This document shows positions 8,041 through 15,753 of a DNA stretch of 64,000 nt, one piece after another. The stretch's first letter is position 1. Each line of letters opens with the position of its first letter. Position numbers and translations under genes: made by a program. The notes beneath the pieces were generated by a model that had not been told where the DNA came from, made no database searches, and saw nothing but the letters and a program-made list of their open reading frames with translations. This DNA is from Agrobacterium cucumeris (lineage in GTDB: Bacteria > Pseudomonadota > Alphaproteobacteria > Rhizobiales > Rhizobiaceae): positions 310,001 through 374,000 of the forward strand of contig NZ_CP080388.1 in the NCBI RefSeq assembly GCF_030036535.1, read 5' to 3'.

Positions 8041-9495
8041 TCAATGCGAAAGCGCCCGAATAGCCGGATAAAGCGCGTGATACCGCCGATAAGCCTCCTC
8101 ATAGGCCCCAGCCAGATCAGACACCGGCTCAATCGTCCGCGCCGTCTCCGGCTGCGAGCAAACCGCCACCGGATCAGCCCCTGTCGCGGCAATCAGACCA
8201 AGACGGGCCGCACCGAAGGCCGCGCCGAAATCGCCCTCTGCCGGAATATCCACCGGCACGCCGAGCGAGGTGGCGATCGAGGCCAGCCAATAGGCCGAAC
8301 GCGAACCACCGCCGATGGCGGTGACGCGCGAAATTGAGGTGCCGGCAGATTTCAGCGCTTCGAGATTGTCGCGGATGGCAAAGGTGACACCTTCCAGCAC
8401 CGCCTGTGTCAGCGCCTTGCGGTCGCTTTCATGCGAAAGACCGATGAAGGAGCCGCGAATGGCCGCGTCATTATGCGGTGTGCGCTCGCCGGAAAGATAG
8501 GGCGCGAAGGTAACGCCGGTTGGCGCAAGCAGCGTCTCTCCCAGCTCGCCGGTCAGATCGGCGGCGGATTGGCCGGTGAGGCGCGAATACCAGTTCAGCG
8601 CATCGGTGGCGGAGAGGATGACGCCCATCTGGTGCCAGGTGTTGGGCAGCGCATGGCAGAAGGCGTGCACGGCGCTTTCCGGCTTCGGCAGATAAGACGC
8701 GTTGGCGGCAAACAGCACGCCTGATGTGCCAAGCGACACGAAGGCGTGGCCTTCCTTCACCGTGCCCATGCCGCAGGCGGAAGCGGCATTGTCACCCGCG
8801 CCGCCGGCCACCACGGTGCGGCCGGAAATGCCCCATTCGGACGCGAGTTCGGCGCGGAGCACGCCCGCCTCATCCGTGCCTTCCACCAGCGACGGCATGT
8901 GTTTTTCATCGAGGCCGGTGGCGGCGAGAAGTTCGGACGACCATTTGCGCGCCCCGGTATCGAGCCATGAGGTGCCGGCGGAGTCGGACATTTCCGAGAT
9001 ATATTCGCCCGTCAGCCACAGACGAAGATAATCCTTCGGCAGCAGTACCTTCGCCACTTTCGCAAAGATTTCAGGTTCGTTCTTCGCCACCCAGGCAAGC
9101 TTCGGCGCGGTGAAACCGGGGAAGACGATATTGCCGGTGATCTTGCGGAAACGCGGATCGGCATCGAGCGCAGCCGCCTCGGCATGGGAACGCGTGTCGT
9201 TCCACAGGATGCAGGGGCGCAACACCTTACCATCAGCATCAACAAGCGTCGCGCCGTGCATCTGGCCGGAGAGGCCAATGCCCTTTACGGCGGAAAGCTC
9301 TTTCGGGAACTTCTGCTTCAGGCCAGCAACGGCGGTTTTCGTGGCGACGATCCAGTCCGCCGGGTTCTGTTCCGACCAGCCATGATGCGGACGCGAAACC
9401 TCAAGCGAGCCATTGGCCGAGCCGACGATCTTCTGATCGCCATCCATCAGCAGGGCTTTGATGCCTGAAGTGCCAAGGTCGAGACCGAGATACAT
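8041..9495 (-). CDS. xylB: Xylulokinase
   Basis: 484-residue FGGY-family carbohydrate kinase that phosphorylates D-xylulose to xylulose-5-phosphate. It begins MYLGLDLGTSGIKALL (phosphate-binding loop). Further family blocks are GLSGQMHG, LWNDTR, GGAGDNAASACGMG and the C-terminal IGGGSRSAYW. The ATG at 9495 has GGAG at a good distance; an ATG four codons upstream (9507) also has a GGAG and cannot be excluded. With xylA it provides the two-step entry of xylose into the pentose phosphate pathway. Confidence 0.96.
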   Translation of the reverse strand: MYLGLDLGTSGIKALLMDGDQKIVGSANGSLEVSRPHHGWSEQNPADWIVATKTAVAGLKQKFPKELSAVKGIGLSGQMHGATLVDADGKVLRPCILWNDTRSHAEAAALDADPRFRKITGNIVFPGFTAPKLAWVAKNEPEIFAKVAKVLLPKDYLRLWLTGEYISEMSDSAGTSWLDTGARKWSSELLAATGLDEKHMPSLVEGTDEAGVLRAELASEWGISGRTVVAGGAGDNAASACGMGTVKEGHAFVSLGTSGVLFAANASYLPKPESAVHAFCHALPNTWHQMGVILSATDALNWYSRLTGQSAADLTGELGETLLAPTGVTFAPYLSGERTPHNDAAIRGSFIGLSHESDRKALTQAVLEGVTFAIRDNLEALKSAGTSISRVTAIGGGSRSAYWLASIATSLGVPVDIPAEGDFGAAFGAARLGLIAATGADPVAVCSQPETARTIEPVSDLAGAYEEAYRRYHALYPAIRALSH

Positions 9496-9579
9496 GTATT
9501 TCTCCATTCCGGCGCTCCATGCGCCACTTTCAGCGTTTTTTAAAAGTCACCGCATTTCCGGATGGAAAACCGGCGGCCA

Positions 9580-9594
9580 CTTTTCCTGGAAAAG
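9580..9594. promoter_or_regulatory. Short palindrome between the LacI-type gene and xylB
   Basis: CTTTTCCTGGAAAAG is a perfect 15-base palindrome just after the regulator's stop and 85 bases before xylB. It could be an operator for xylBA or a small hairpin. There is no independent support for either. Confidence 0.3.
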
Positions 9595-9598
9595 CTTG

Positions 9599-10621
9599 TC
9601 AGGGCAGATTGTCCCTGAGGAATATGTCGATACGGATACGTTCCTGCGCCGCGATGACAGACTGGCCGTCCGCACGTGCCTTCAACACGCGGATGGCGCT
9701 GCGCACCTCGTGGCCGGCATCCTGATTGAGCACGGCGTCAAGCACGCCTTCCCGCAGCGCATTGGCGGTGTTTTCCGTCAGTTCGTGGGCAATGACAGAC
9801 AACGGCCTTTCACCGCCGGCGGCTCTCAGCGCCCGGATGAGGCCGCGATTACCGGCGCCGAGGCTGTAGATGCCTGACAGCGCGACATTGCCGAGCGCTC
9901 CGGCAACCAGCGCCTCGACGGTTGCCGGGTCATCCTTGCCCTCCAGTACCGGCAGAAGCCGCAATTGCGGAAATTCAGCCTCGATGACGGCGCGAAAACC
10001 TTCCAGACGTTCGCGATGGTCACGCACCAGCATGGAACCGGCGACAACGGCGATATCGCCGCCACGGCTGGAGAGGAAACGTCCCATCAGGCTCGCCGCC
10101 GTGCGCCCCGCCGCGGCATTGTCCACACCGGCATAATGGTCACGGCGTGAGCCGGAAAGATCGGAAACCAGCGTCACCGTGGCGATGCCGTCTTCCGCCA
10201 GCCGGTCTGCCGCTTCCGCCACATCTTGCGAATCGGTGGCGACGAAAGCCACGCCGGAGGGTTTTTCCCGCCGCGCCACTTCCAGTGCCTCGGTCAGCGC
10301 CGCGGCATTAAAGGGCGGCACCTCGATGATGCGGATCGCCGTGCGCTCCAGATGGGAGCGGGAGGCGGCAGCCCGCACCTCGGCCCTGAGTGTGGCCATG
10401 AAGGAATTGTCGTTGCCCGGCAGGATGAAGACCAGCGAATAATTGCGGCCCTTGGCCAGATTGGCGGCGGCGATATCGCGGACATAACCAAGCTCGGCAA
10501 TCGCCGCCTCCACCCGGGCGCGGGTGGCGGCGTGGACGCCCGGACGCATGTTCAGCACTCGGTCGATGGTGGCGAGGCTGACGCCTGCGCGCTCGGCAAT
10601 ATCATGAACTGTCGGCTTCAT
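9599..10621 (-). CDS. LacI-family transcriptional regulator (probable xylose regulator)
   Basis: 340 residues. The N-terminal LacI helix-turn-helix (TVHDIAERAGVSLATIDRVLN, residues 3-23) is followed by the hinge AAIAELGYVRD and a periplasmic-binding-protein-like sugar domain. In the recognition helix SLATIDRVLN replaces the usual TVSRVLN, as in a subset of alphaproteobacterial sugar regulators. MKPTVHDIAERAG at 10621 is preceded by GGGGAGGAGCC; the longer frame adds 38 unsupported residues. Its position upstream of xylBA on the same strand suggests xylose-responsive control, which is inferred. Confidence 0.88.
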   Translation of the reverse strand: MKPTVHDIAERAGVSLATIDRVLNMRPGVHAATRARVEAAIAELGYVRDIAAANLAKGRNYSLVFILPGNDNSFMATLRAEVRAAASRSHLERTAIRIIEVPPFNAAALTEALEVARREKPSGVAFVATDSQDVAEAADRLAEDGIATVTLVSDLSGSRRDHYAGVDNAAAGRTAASLMGRFLSSRGGDIAVVAGSMLVRDHRERLEGFRAVIEAEFPQLRLLPVLEGKDDPATVEALVAGALGNVALSGIYSLGAGNRGLIRALRAAGGERPLSVIAHELTENTANALREGVLDAVLNQDAGHEVRSAIRVLKARADGQSVIAAQERIRIDIFLRDNLP

Positions 10622-10749
10622 GGCTCCTCCCCTCGCCCTTGAATATCCAGCTTTGGCACCGAGGTAAACCGAAAAATGATGTACGTACCTCATATTTCTT
10701 GGAAAGGCAGTGTGGAGGTCAGCGGCTCTTCGCAAAACGGTGCCGCTTG

Positions 10750-10873
10750 TTTCTTCTCCCCGCCGGGGAGAAGGTGGCCCGAAGGGTCGGATGAGGGGGC
10801 GACGTTAGCGATTGACCGAGAGCTTGCCCCCTCATCCCGCCGCCGCGACCTTCTCCCCCACGGGGAGAAGAAA
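10750..10873. repeat. TTTCTTCTCCCC-type intergenic palindromic element, copy 1
   Basis: The outer arms TTTCTTCTCCCC and GGGGAGAAGAAA enclose GATGAGGGGGC/GCCCCCTCATC inner arms. A second copy lies at 49135-49257 with the same inner sequence blocks. It is a short dispersed palindrome of the rhizobial intergenic element type, with no coding potential. Confidence 0.8.
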
Positions 10874-10926
10874 TATGCCGCACCCGCTCGCCCCGTATCC
10901 ACTGCGGCAACAGGCAGACAAAAAAA

Positions 10927-10950
10927 GGGGCCGTCATTTTCGACGGCCCC
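10927..10950 (-). terminator. Terminator of the efflux operon
   Basis: GGGGCCGTC (10927-10935) pairs with GACGGCCCC (10942-10950). On the minus strand the stem is followed by TTTTTT, which fits termination about 30 bases after the MFS gene stop. Confidence 0.85.
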
Positions 10951-10979
10951 AGCTCTGCGGTGGATGGGAGGGGATTTTT

Positions 10980-12563
10980 TTAGTGCGCCGCGTCTGGCGG
11001 CGGCGCTGCCTTGGGTTTCTGGATCAGGATCGTCATGAAGATCAGGCTGCCGAACAAAAGCGTCAGCGCGAAGAACACATCCGCGAAGGCCAAGATCCAT
11101 GCCTGCTGCGAGACCATGCCGACCAGTTTCTTGATCGCGACGGACGCGCCGTCCAGCCCGTAGGAATCATAGTTCGCGCCGACATTGTTCAGCCATTCCA
11201 GCGCCTGCGGATTGGAGTAGCTGATATGTTCTGCCAGCCGCACATAGTGATCGTCGGTGCGCTGCGACAGCATGGTGTTGATGACCGCAAGGCCGACCGC
11301 GCCGCCAAGGTTACGGGTGAGGTTGAACAGGCCCGACGCATTGCGGATGCGGGCGGGCGGCAGCGTGCCGAGCGCGATGTTGTTGATCGGCACCATGCAC
11401 ATCATCAGGCCAAAACCGCGCAGGATCTGCGGGATCAGCAGTTCATAGAAGTCCCAGTCGGTCGTCACATAGGTCATGATCCACGTGCCGCAACCGAAGC
11501 TGATGAAGCCGATGGCCATCATCGCCCGCGGGTCGAGCTTGGTGGAGACCTTGCCGGCGATCGGCGCGGTGAAGAACATGGCAAGGCCGGAAACGAACAT
11601 GGTCTCGCCGATCATCAGGGCATCGTAACCCCTGACCCGGCCGAGATAGAGCGGGTAGAGATAGGTCAGGCCATAAAGCCCGATGCCCATGACGAAGGAA
11701 AACAGCGAGCCGATGGAGAAGTTTCTATCGGCGAAGGCGCGGATATCCACGACCGGGAATTCCACCTTGAAGGCGCGCCAGAAGAACACCACCGCACCGA
11801 TGACCATGGCGATGGACCCGATCACGATACGTTCGTCGTTGAACCAGTCCTTGTTGTTGCCTTCTTCCAGCACATATTCCAGCGATCCGAGGAAGACCCC
11901 CATGGAGATGAGGCCCCACCAGTCGAATTTCTTCCAGAGCGACCGTTCCGGCTTGTCGAAATCGATCAGGCTCCAGGTCAGGATGGTGACGATGATGCCC
12001 GGAATGATGTTGACGAGGAACAGCCAGTGCCAGGAAAAGGCATTGGAGAGATAACCGCCGACCGTCGGGCCGATGGTGGGCGCAAGCGTGGCGACCAGAC
12101 CGATGATCGGCGAGACGACGGAGCGCTTCGACGGCGGGAAGATGGTAAAGGCCGCCGCGAAGACGGAGGGGATCATGCCGCCGCCGATAAAGCCCTGGAT
12201 CGCCCGGTAGACGATCATCTGGTCGATATTGGTGGCGGTGGCGCAGAGCGCGCTCGAAAGCGTGAAGCCGGCAGCACAGGTGGCAAACAGCACGCGCGTG
12301 GACAGGATGCGCGCCAGCGTACCTGACAGCGGAATCATGATCACTTCGGCGATCAGATAGGAGGTCTGCACCCAGGCGATCTCATCCGACCCCGCACCGA
12401 GGCCGGCCTGGATTTCCGCCAGCGAGGCGGAAACGATCTGAATATCGAGAATGGACATGAACATGCCGAAGACCATCGCAAAGAACGCGATGAGCCTGCG
12501 CCTGTCCATCGGAGGATCGGCGGGGATCGAGGCCCCGCCCGTACCGACAACCGTAGCCGCCAT
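10980..12563 (-). CDS. MFS multidrug efflux transporter, DHA2 (EmrB/QacA) family
   Basis: 527 residues with about 14 hydrophobic segments. Family features are DIQIVSASLAEIQAGLG in helix 1, WVQTSYLIAEVIMIPLSGTLARIL in helices 2-3, RAIQGFIGGGMIPSVF, and motif C (VATLAPTIGPTVGGYL). Such proteins expel hydrophobic compounds with proton antiport and work with an EmrA-type adaptor, here encoded 21 bases upstream. The pair is probably transcribed from the promoter near 13850 under the divergent TetR-type regulator. Confidence 0.93.
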   Translation of the reverse strand: MAATVVGTGGASIPADPPMDRRRLIAFFAMVFGMFMSILDIQIVSASLAEIQAGLGAGSDEIAWVQTSYLIAEVIMIPLSGTLARILSTRVLFATCAAGFTLSSALCATATNIDQMIVYRAIQGFIGGGMIPSVFAAAFTIFPPSKRSVVSPIIGLVATLAPTIGPTVGGYLSNAFSWHWLFLVNIIPGIIVTILTWSLIDFDKPERSLWKKFDWWGLISMGVFLGSLEYVLEEGNNKDWFNDERIVIGSIAMVIGAVVFFWRAFKVEFPVVDIRAFADRNFSIGSLFSFVMGIGLYGLTYLYPLYLGRVRGYDALMIGETMFVSGLAMFFTAPIAGKVSTKLDPRAMMAIGFISFGCGTWIMTYVTTDWDFYELLIPQILRGFGLMMCMVPINNIALGTLPPARIRNASGLFNLTRNLGGAVGLAVINTMLSQRTDDHYVRLAEHISYSNPQALEWLNNVGANYDSYGLDGASVAIKKLVGMVSQQAWILAFADVFFALTLLFGSLIFMTILIQKPKAAPPPDAAH

Positions 12564-12584
12564 GATCTTGCCCTCAACGAAGCC

Positions 12585-13799
12585 TTACTTGGCCTGCGGG
12601 TTAACTTGCGCCGTTTTCGTGGTTTCCGGCGCCGTGCGGGTATCGACATCAACCACCACGCTCAAGCCCGCGCGCAGATTGTGCTTTGCAAGGTCTTCCT
12701 TGGAGAAGACGATACGAACAGGCACGCGCTGGATGACCTTGGTAAAGTTGCCCGTGGCGTTTTCCGGCGGCAGCATCGAGAAGACCGAGCCGGAGCCGGG
12801 CGAGATCGACTGCACCGTGCCTTCAATGGTCGCATCATTGAATGCATCCACATGCACGCGCACCTTCGAGCCGGGCACCACGCTGGCCAGCTGCGTTTCC
12901 TTGAAATTGGCGTCGATATAAAGCTCATTCATCGGCACCAGCGAAGCCAGACGCTTGCCAACCGAGACGAGATCACCCGTCTGCACCGCCAGATTGCCGA
13001 TGACGCCGTCATATGGCGCTTTCAGCACGGTGAAGGACAGGTCACGAGCGGCCTTGTCGCGGGAAAGCTGCAGCGAGCGGATGGTGCTCTCGGCTTCCTC
13101 GCGCTGGGCGCGCAGCAGCTCGACATTGGCTTTTGCCGAGGAGATCGCCGCATCGCCGGCCACGACATTCGCCCTGGCCTGATCGAGCGCGACCTGGGCG
13201 CTGTCGGAAGCGGCAACGGTGCCAACATCCTTCGCCTGCAATTCGCTGGCGCGCTTCTGGGTGATTTCGGCACCACGAAGGGCGGCATCCAGCGCGCCTT
13301 TCTGGGCGACGGCCTGTTCCTGCGACGCCTCGCCGCCGACGATCTGCGCATCGATACGCTTCAGCGACAGTTCCTCGGTGCGGATCTGGGCCTCAGCCTG
13401 ATCGAGCGCGATGCGATAGTCGCCATCGTCGAGCGTCACGAGCGGATCACCCGCCTTGACTTCCTGGTTTTCAACCACATTCACCTTGGCAACGTAACCC
13501 GACACCTTGGGTGCGATGACGGCGATGTCACCTTCTATATAGGCATCATCGGTCGAGACCATGAAGCGGCCATCGATCCACCAGTTGTAACCGTACCAGC
13601 CGGCACCGGCCAGAAGGGCGACGGCGATGACCGGCAGAAGCTTCGAACGCTTCTTCTGCTTCGGAGCAGCGGTTGTCTGGGGCGGCTGTTGCGGCGGGGC
13701 ATCTGCCGGCTTTGCCGGAGAGGTCTCGGCCTTGGCGGAGATATCCGCCTCTTCCGCATCGTTGACGGCGCGAACCGCGCTATTCTTCTGGGCCGACAT
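12585..13799 (-). CDS. EmrA/HlyD-family membrane fusion protein
   Basis: 404 residues. A proline-rich cytoplasmic N-terminus precedes one membrane anchor (LLPVIAVALLAGAGWYGYNWW, about residues 57-77), a biotinyl-lipoyl-like segment (GYVAKVNVVENQEVKAGDPLVTLDD), an alpha-hairpin of coiled-coil type, and the second lipoyl half (APYDGVIGNLAVQTGDLVSVG). It bridges the MFS pump to an outer-membrane channel. I start at MSAQKN (13799) because the longer frame would begin inside the promoter and operator region, although MSIEPNG at about 13862 has a better Shine-Dalgarno sequence. Confidence 0.9.
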   Translation of the reverse strand: MSAQKNSAVRAVNDAEEADISAKAETSPAKPADAPPQQPPQTTAAPKQKKRSKLLPVIAVALLAGAGWYGYNWWIDGRFMVSTDDAYIEGDIAVIAPKVSGYVAKVNVVENQEVKAGDPLVTLDDGDYRIALDQAEAQIRTEELSLKRIDAQIVGGEASQEQAVAQKGALDAALRGAEITQKRASELQAKDVGTVAASDSAQVALDQARANVVAGDAAISSAKANVELLRAQREEAESTIRSLQLSRDKAARDLSFTVLKAPYDGVIGNLAVQTGDLVSVGKRLASLVPMNELYIDANFKETQLASVVPGSKVRVHVDAFNDATIEGTVQSISPGSGSVFSMLPPENATGNFTKVIQRVPVRIVFSKEDLAKHNLRAGLSVVVDVDTRTAPETTKTAQVNPQAK

Positions 13800-13839
13800 G
13801 AGAGTATACCGTGATAGATTGAAGAAAGTTTTTCGAACT

Positions 13840-13853
13840 GAACCGTTCGGTTC
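13840..13853. promoter_or_regulatory. Palindromic operator 1 of the efflux/TetR divergent promoter
   Basis: GAACCGTTCGGTTC is a near-perfect palindrome that would overlap the leftward transcription start of the efflux operon. A related palindrome lies at 13893-13910. The two sites flank back-to-back promoter elements, so binding by the adjacent TetR-type protein would control both directions. Confidence 0.7.
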
Positions 13854-13855
13854 GA

Positions 13856-13884
13856 TTGACATAATCTCTTTCCTGACACATATC
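13856..13884. promoter_or_regulatory. Overlapping divergent promoters of the efflux operon and the TetR gene
   Basis: Rightward, TTGACA at 13856-13861 is followed after 17 bases by CATATC. Leftward, TTGATA is followed after 17 bases by TATGTC over the same segment. Each transcript would start next to one of the two palindromes. These are consensus-like matches without experimental support. Confidence 0.5.
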
Positions 13885-13892
13885 AAGTGTTA

Positions 13893-13910
13893 TCGAACCG
13901 ATTGGTTCGA
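13893..13910. promoter_or_regulatory. Palindromic operator 2 of the efflux/TetR divergent promoter
   Basis: TCGAACCGATTGGTTCGA shares the GAACC...GGTTC half-sites of operator 1 with slightly different spacing at the centre. It sits where the TetR-type gene's transcript would start, which is consistent with autoregulation. Confidence 0.7.
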
Positions 13911-13959
13911 CGTCTGGTTAATTTTTTTTACGCCATTGTGGTGCTAGGAGGCGATAACG

Positions 13960-14646
13960 ATGGCAGGGGAAAACATGGATATGGAAGCGGACATGGAAAC
14001 GGGCTGTCCCGGAAACCCCGCCGGGCGTTTTGCGGCGGGTGAGGACCCGGCTAAGCGCGAGCAGATTCTCGCCGGTGCCTGGCGCGTTTTCAAGCGCAAG
14101 GGCTTCGACGCCGCCAGCATGAACGACATCACCCGGGAAGCAGGCGTTTCCAAGGGCACGATCTATGTCTATTTCTCCAATAAGGAAGATCTGTTCGCCG
14201 CCCTCGTCGATCAGCACCGGCAGGAGTTCGCCACCTCCATGCGCAACATTCTGGCCGGCACCGAAGAGGTGCGCGAAGGCCTGAAGCAGTTCGGCAAGGC
14301 CTTCGCCAACAAGATGATCTGTTCAGACATGGTCCCCGCCATGCGCTCGGTCATCGGCGTCATCGACCGCATGCCGAAGCTGGCGCAGCGTTTTTTCATC
14401 GCAGCACCCAACAATGTGCGCACCGTGCTTCAGGATTTCATCGAGCATCACGTCGCGCTCGGACACCTGAAAGTCGACGACGTCGAGCTTGCCGCCCGGC
14501 AATATATAGAGCTTTCCACCGGCACCTTCTTCAAGCTGCGCCTGTTCGGCGAAATCGATGGCCCGGTTCCCGAAGAGGAACTCGACCGGGTGATCAACAG
14601 CGCCATCACGGTATTCATGGCGGCTTACGGAACCAACAGGGCCTGA
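13960..14646 (+). CDS. TetR/AcrR-family transcriptional regulator
   Basis: 228 residues. An acidic N-terminal tail of about 25 residues precedes the TetR DNA-binding domain (REQILAGAWRVFKRKGFDAAS, then ITREAGVSKGTIYVYFSNKEDLF, roughly residues 34-77). The C-terminal domain is all-helical and presumably binds the inducing compound. AGGAGG lies 8 bases before the ATG at 13960. The divergent efflux operon and the two palindromes between make it the likely local repressor. Confidence 0.92.
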   Translation: MAGENMDMEADMETGCPGNPAGRFAAGEDPAKREQILAGAWRVFKRKGFDAASMNDITREAGVSKGTIYVYFSNKEDLFAALVDQHRQEFATSMRNILAGTEEVREGLKQFGKAFANKMICSDMVPAMRSVIGVIDRMPKLAQRFFIAAPNNVRTVLQDFIEHHVALGHLKVDDVELAARQYIELSTGTFFKLRLFGEIDGPVPEEELDRVINSAITVFMAAYGTNRA

Positions 14647-14809
14647 CTTCATTCAGCAACGGCACCAGCGCCGACACCCGGCCTGCGCGAAATTTCGATG
14701 AAATCTTGCGTGGTGGGGGCCTCATGCGCTTGTTTCTCGCGTATTGCGCTATAAATTCCACCCACCGAATGTTTCGGCTGGCCTTGTTGCTGAAAGGAAA
14801 TTTCCCCTG

Positions 14810-15550
14810 ATGGAGTCCATTCTCCCTCTTCTGTCCGATCCCGCCGCCTGGGTGGCGCTCGTCACGCTGATCGTCATGGAGGTCGTGCTCGGCATCGACA
14901 ACCTGATCTTCATCTCGATCCTGACCAACAAGCTGCCGCCTGAACAGCGCGAAAAAGCCCGCAAGATCGGCATCGGCCTTGCCCTCGTCATGCGTCTCGG
15001 TCTGCTCGGCACCGTTGCCTGGATCGTGCAGCTCACCACACCGGTGTTTGAAGTCTTCGGCCACGCCTTCTCGTGGAAGGACATGATCCTGATCGCCGGC
15101 GGTCTCTTCCTCGTCTGGAAGGCCACCAAGGAAATTCACCACAATGTCGATCCTGAAGATCACAAGGAAGACATGGTGGGCGGCCCGGTGGCGATGAACT
15201 TCGGCGCGGCCATCGGCCAGATCCTGCTGCTCGACCTCGTCTTTTCGGTCGACAGCATCATCACCGCCGTCGGCATGACACCGCACCTGCCGATCATGAT
15301 CGTCGCCGTCGTCGTTGCCGTTGCCGTGATGCTGCTTGCCGCAACACCGCTCGCCAACTTCATCGAGCGCAACCCGACCATCGTCATGCTAGCGCTCGCC
15401 TTCCTGATGATGATCGGCACCACGCTGATCGCCGAAGGCATGGGCTTCCATGTGCCGAAGGGTTACGTCTATGCCGCCATGGCGTTTTCGGCGCTAGTGG
15501 AGGTGCTCAACATGTTTGCGCGCAATGCGCGGCAGCGCAAGAAGGCGTAG
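14810..15550 (+). CDS. TerC-family integral membrane protein
   Basis: 246 residues with about seven membrane spans. The family signature [19 protein letters not shown] (near residue 25) and the second acidic block [17 protein letters not shown] (near residue 140) carry the conserved aspartates of TerC/YjbE proteins. These are linked to metal (manganese) export and, historically, tellurite resistance. The ATG at 14810 follows AAAGGAAA; the frame upstream has no support. It stands as a single gene. Confidence 0.92.
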   Translation: MESILPLLSDPAAWVALVTLIVMEVVLGIDNLIFISILTNKLPPEQREKARKIGIGLALVMRLGLLGTVAWIVQLTTPVFEVFGHAFSWKDMILIAGGLFLVWKATKEIHHNVDPEDHKEDMVGGPVAMNFGAAIGQILLLDLVFSVDSIITAVGMTPHLPIMIVAVVVAVAVMLLAATPLANFIERNPTIVMLALAFLMMIGTTLIAEGMGFHVPKGYVYAAMAFSALVEVLNMFARNARQRKKA

Positions 15551-15610
15551 GCTTCGGGCGACACCCGGCATTAACACCCCGGTGTTAACGCCCCGGTATC
15601 AACGCGATTG

Positions 15611-15647
15611 TCTCCGTCATGCCGGATCAAATCCGGCATGACGGAGA
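15611..15647. repeat. GTCATGCCGGAT-type palindrome, short copy
   Basis: A perfect 17-base inverted repeat (TCTCCGTCATGCCGGAT and its complement) around CAA. It is the simplest member of a family also present at 30042-30156, 37429-37459 and 55146-55259. It may also terminate the TerC transcript, although no T-run follows. Confidence 0.8.
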
Positions 15648-15753
15648 GATATGAAGCTCCGGCCCGGAACCGCATGACCCCGCCTTGCGTTCTTCGGCAC
15701 CATCACCGATAGAGCCCTCTACCGGCGCCTCTCCTTCGAAAGCACAGGCAAGC

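Larger units (their letters stand above)
10622..10979. other. Intergenic region between the LacI-type regulator and the efflux operon
   Basis: About 360 bases without a gene. It contains a palindromic repeat (10750-10873), the efflux operon terminator (10927-10950) and presumably the regulator's promoter. Confidence 0.7.

Noticed and set aside
10812..12326. 504-codon plus-strand frame opposite the MFS efflux gene
   Set aside because: It shows extreme Asp/Arg/His/Glu composition, no hydrophobic core and full overlap with a clear 14-segment transporter gene.
12606..13814. 402-codon plus-strand frame opposite the HlyD-type gene
   Set aside because: It fully overlaps a recognised adaptor gene and shows no motif or start signal.
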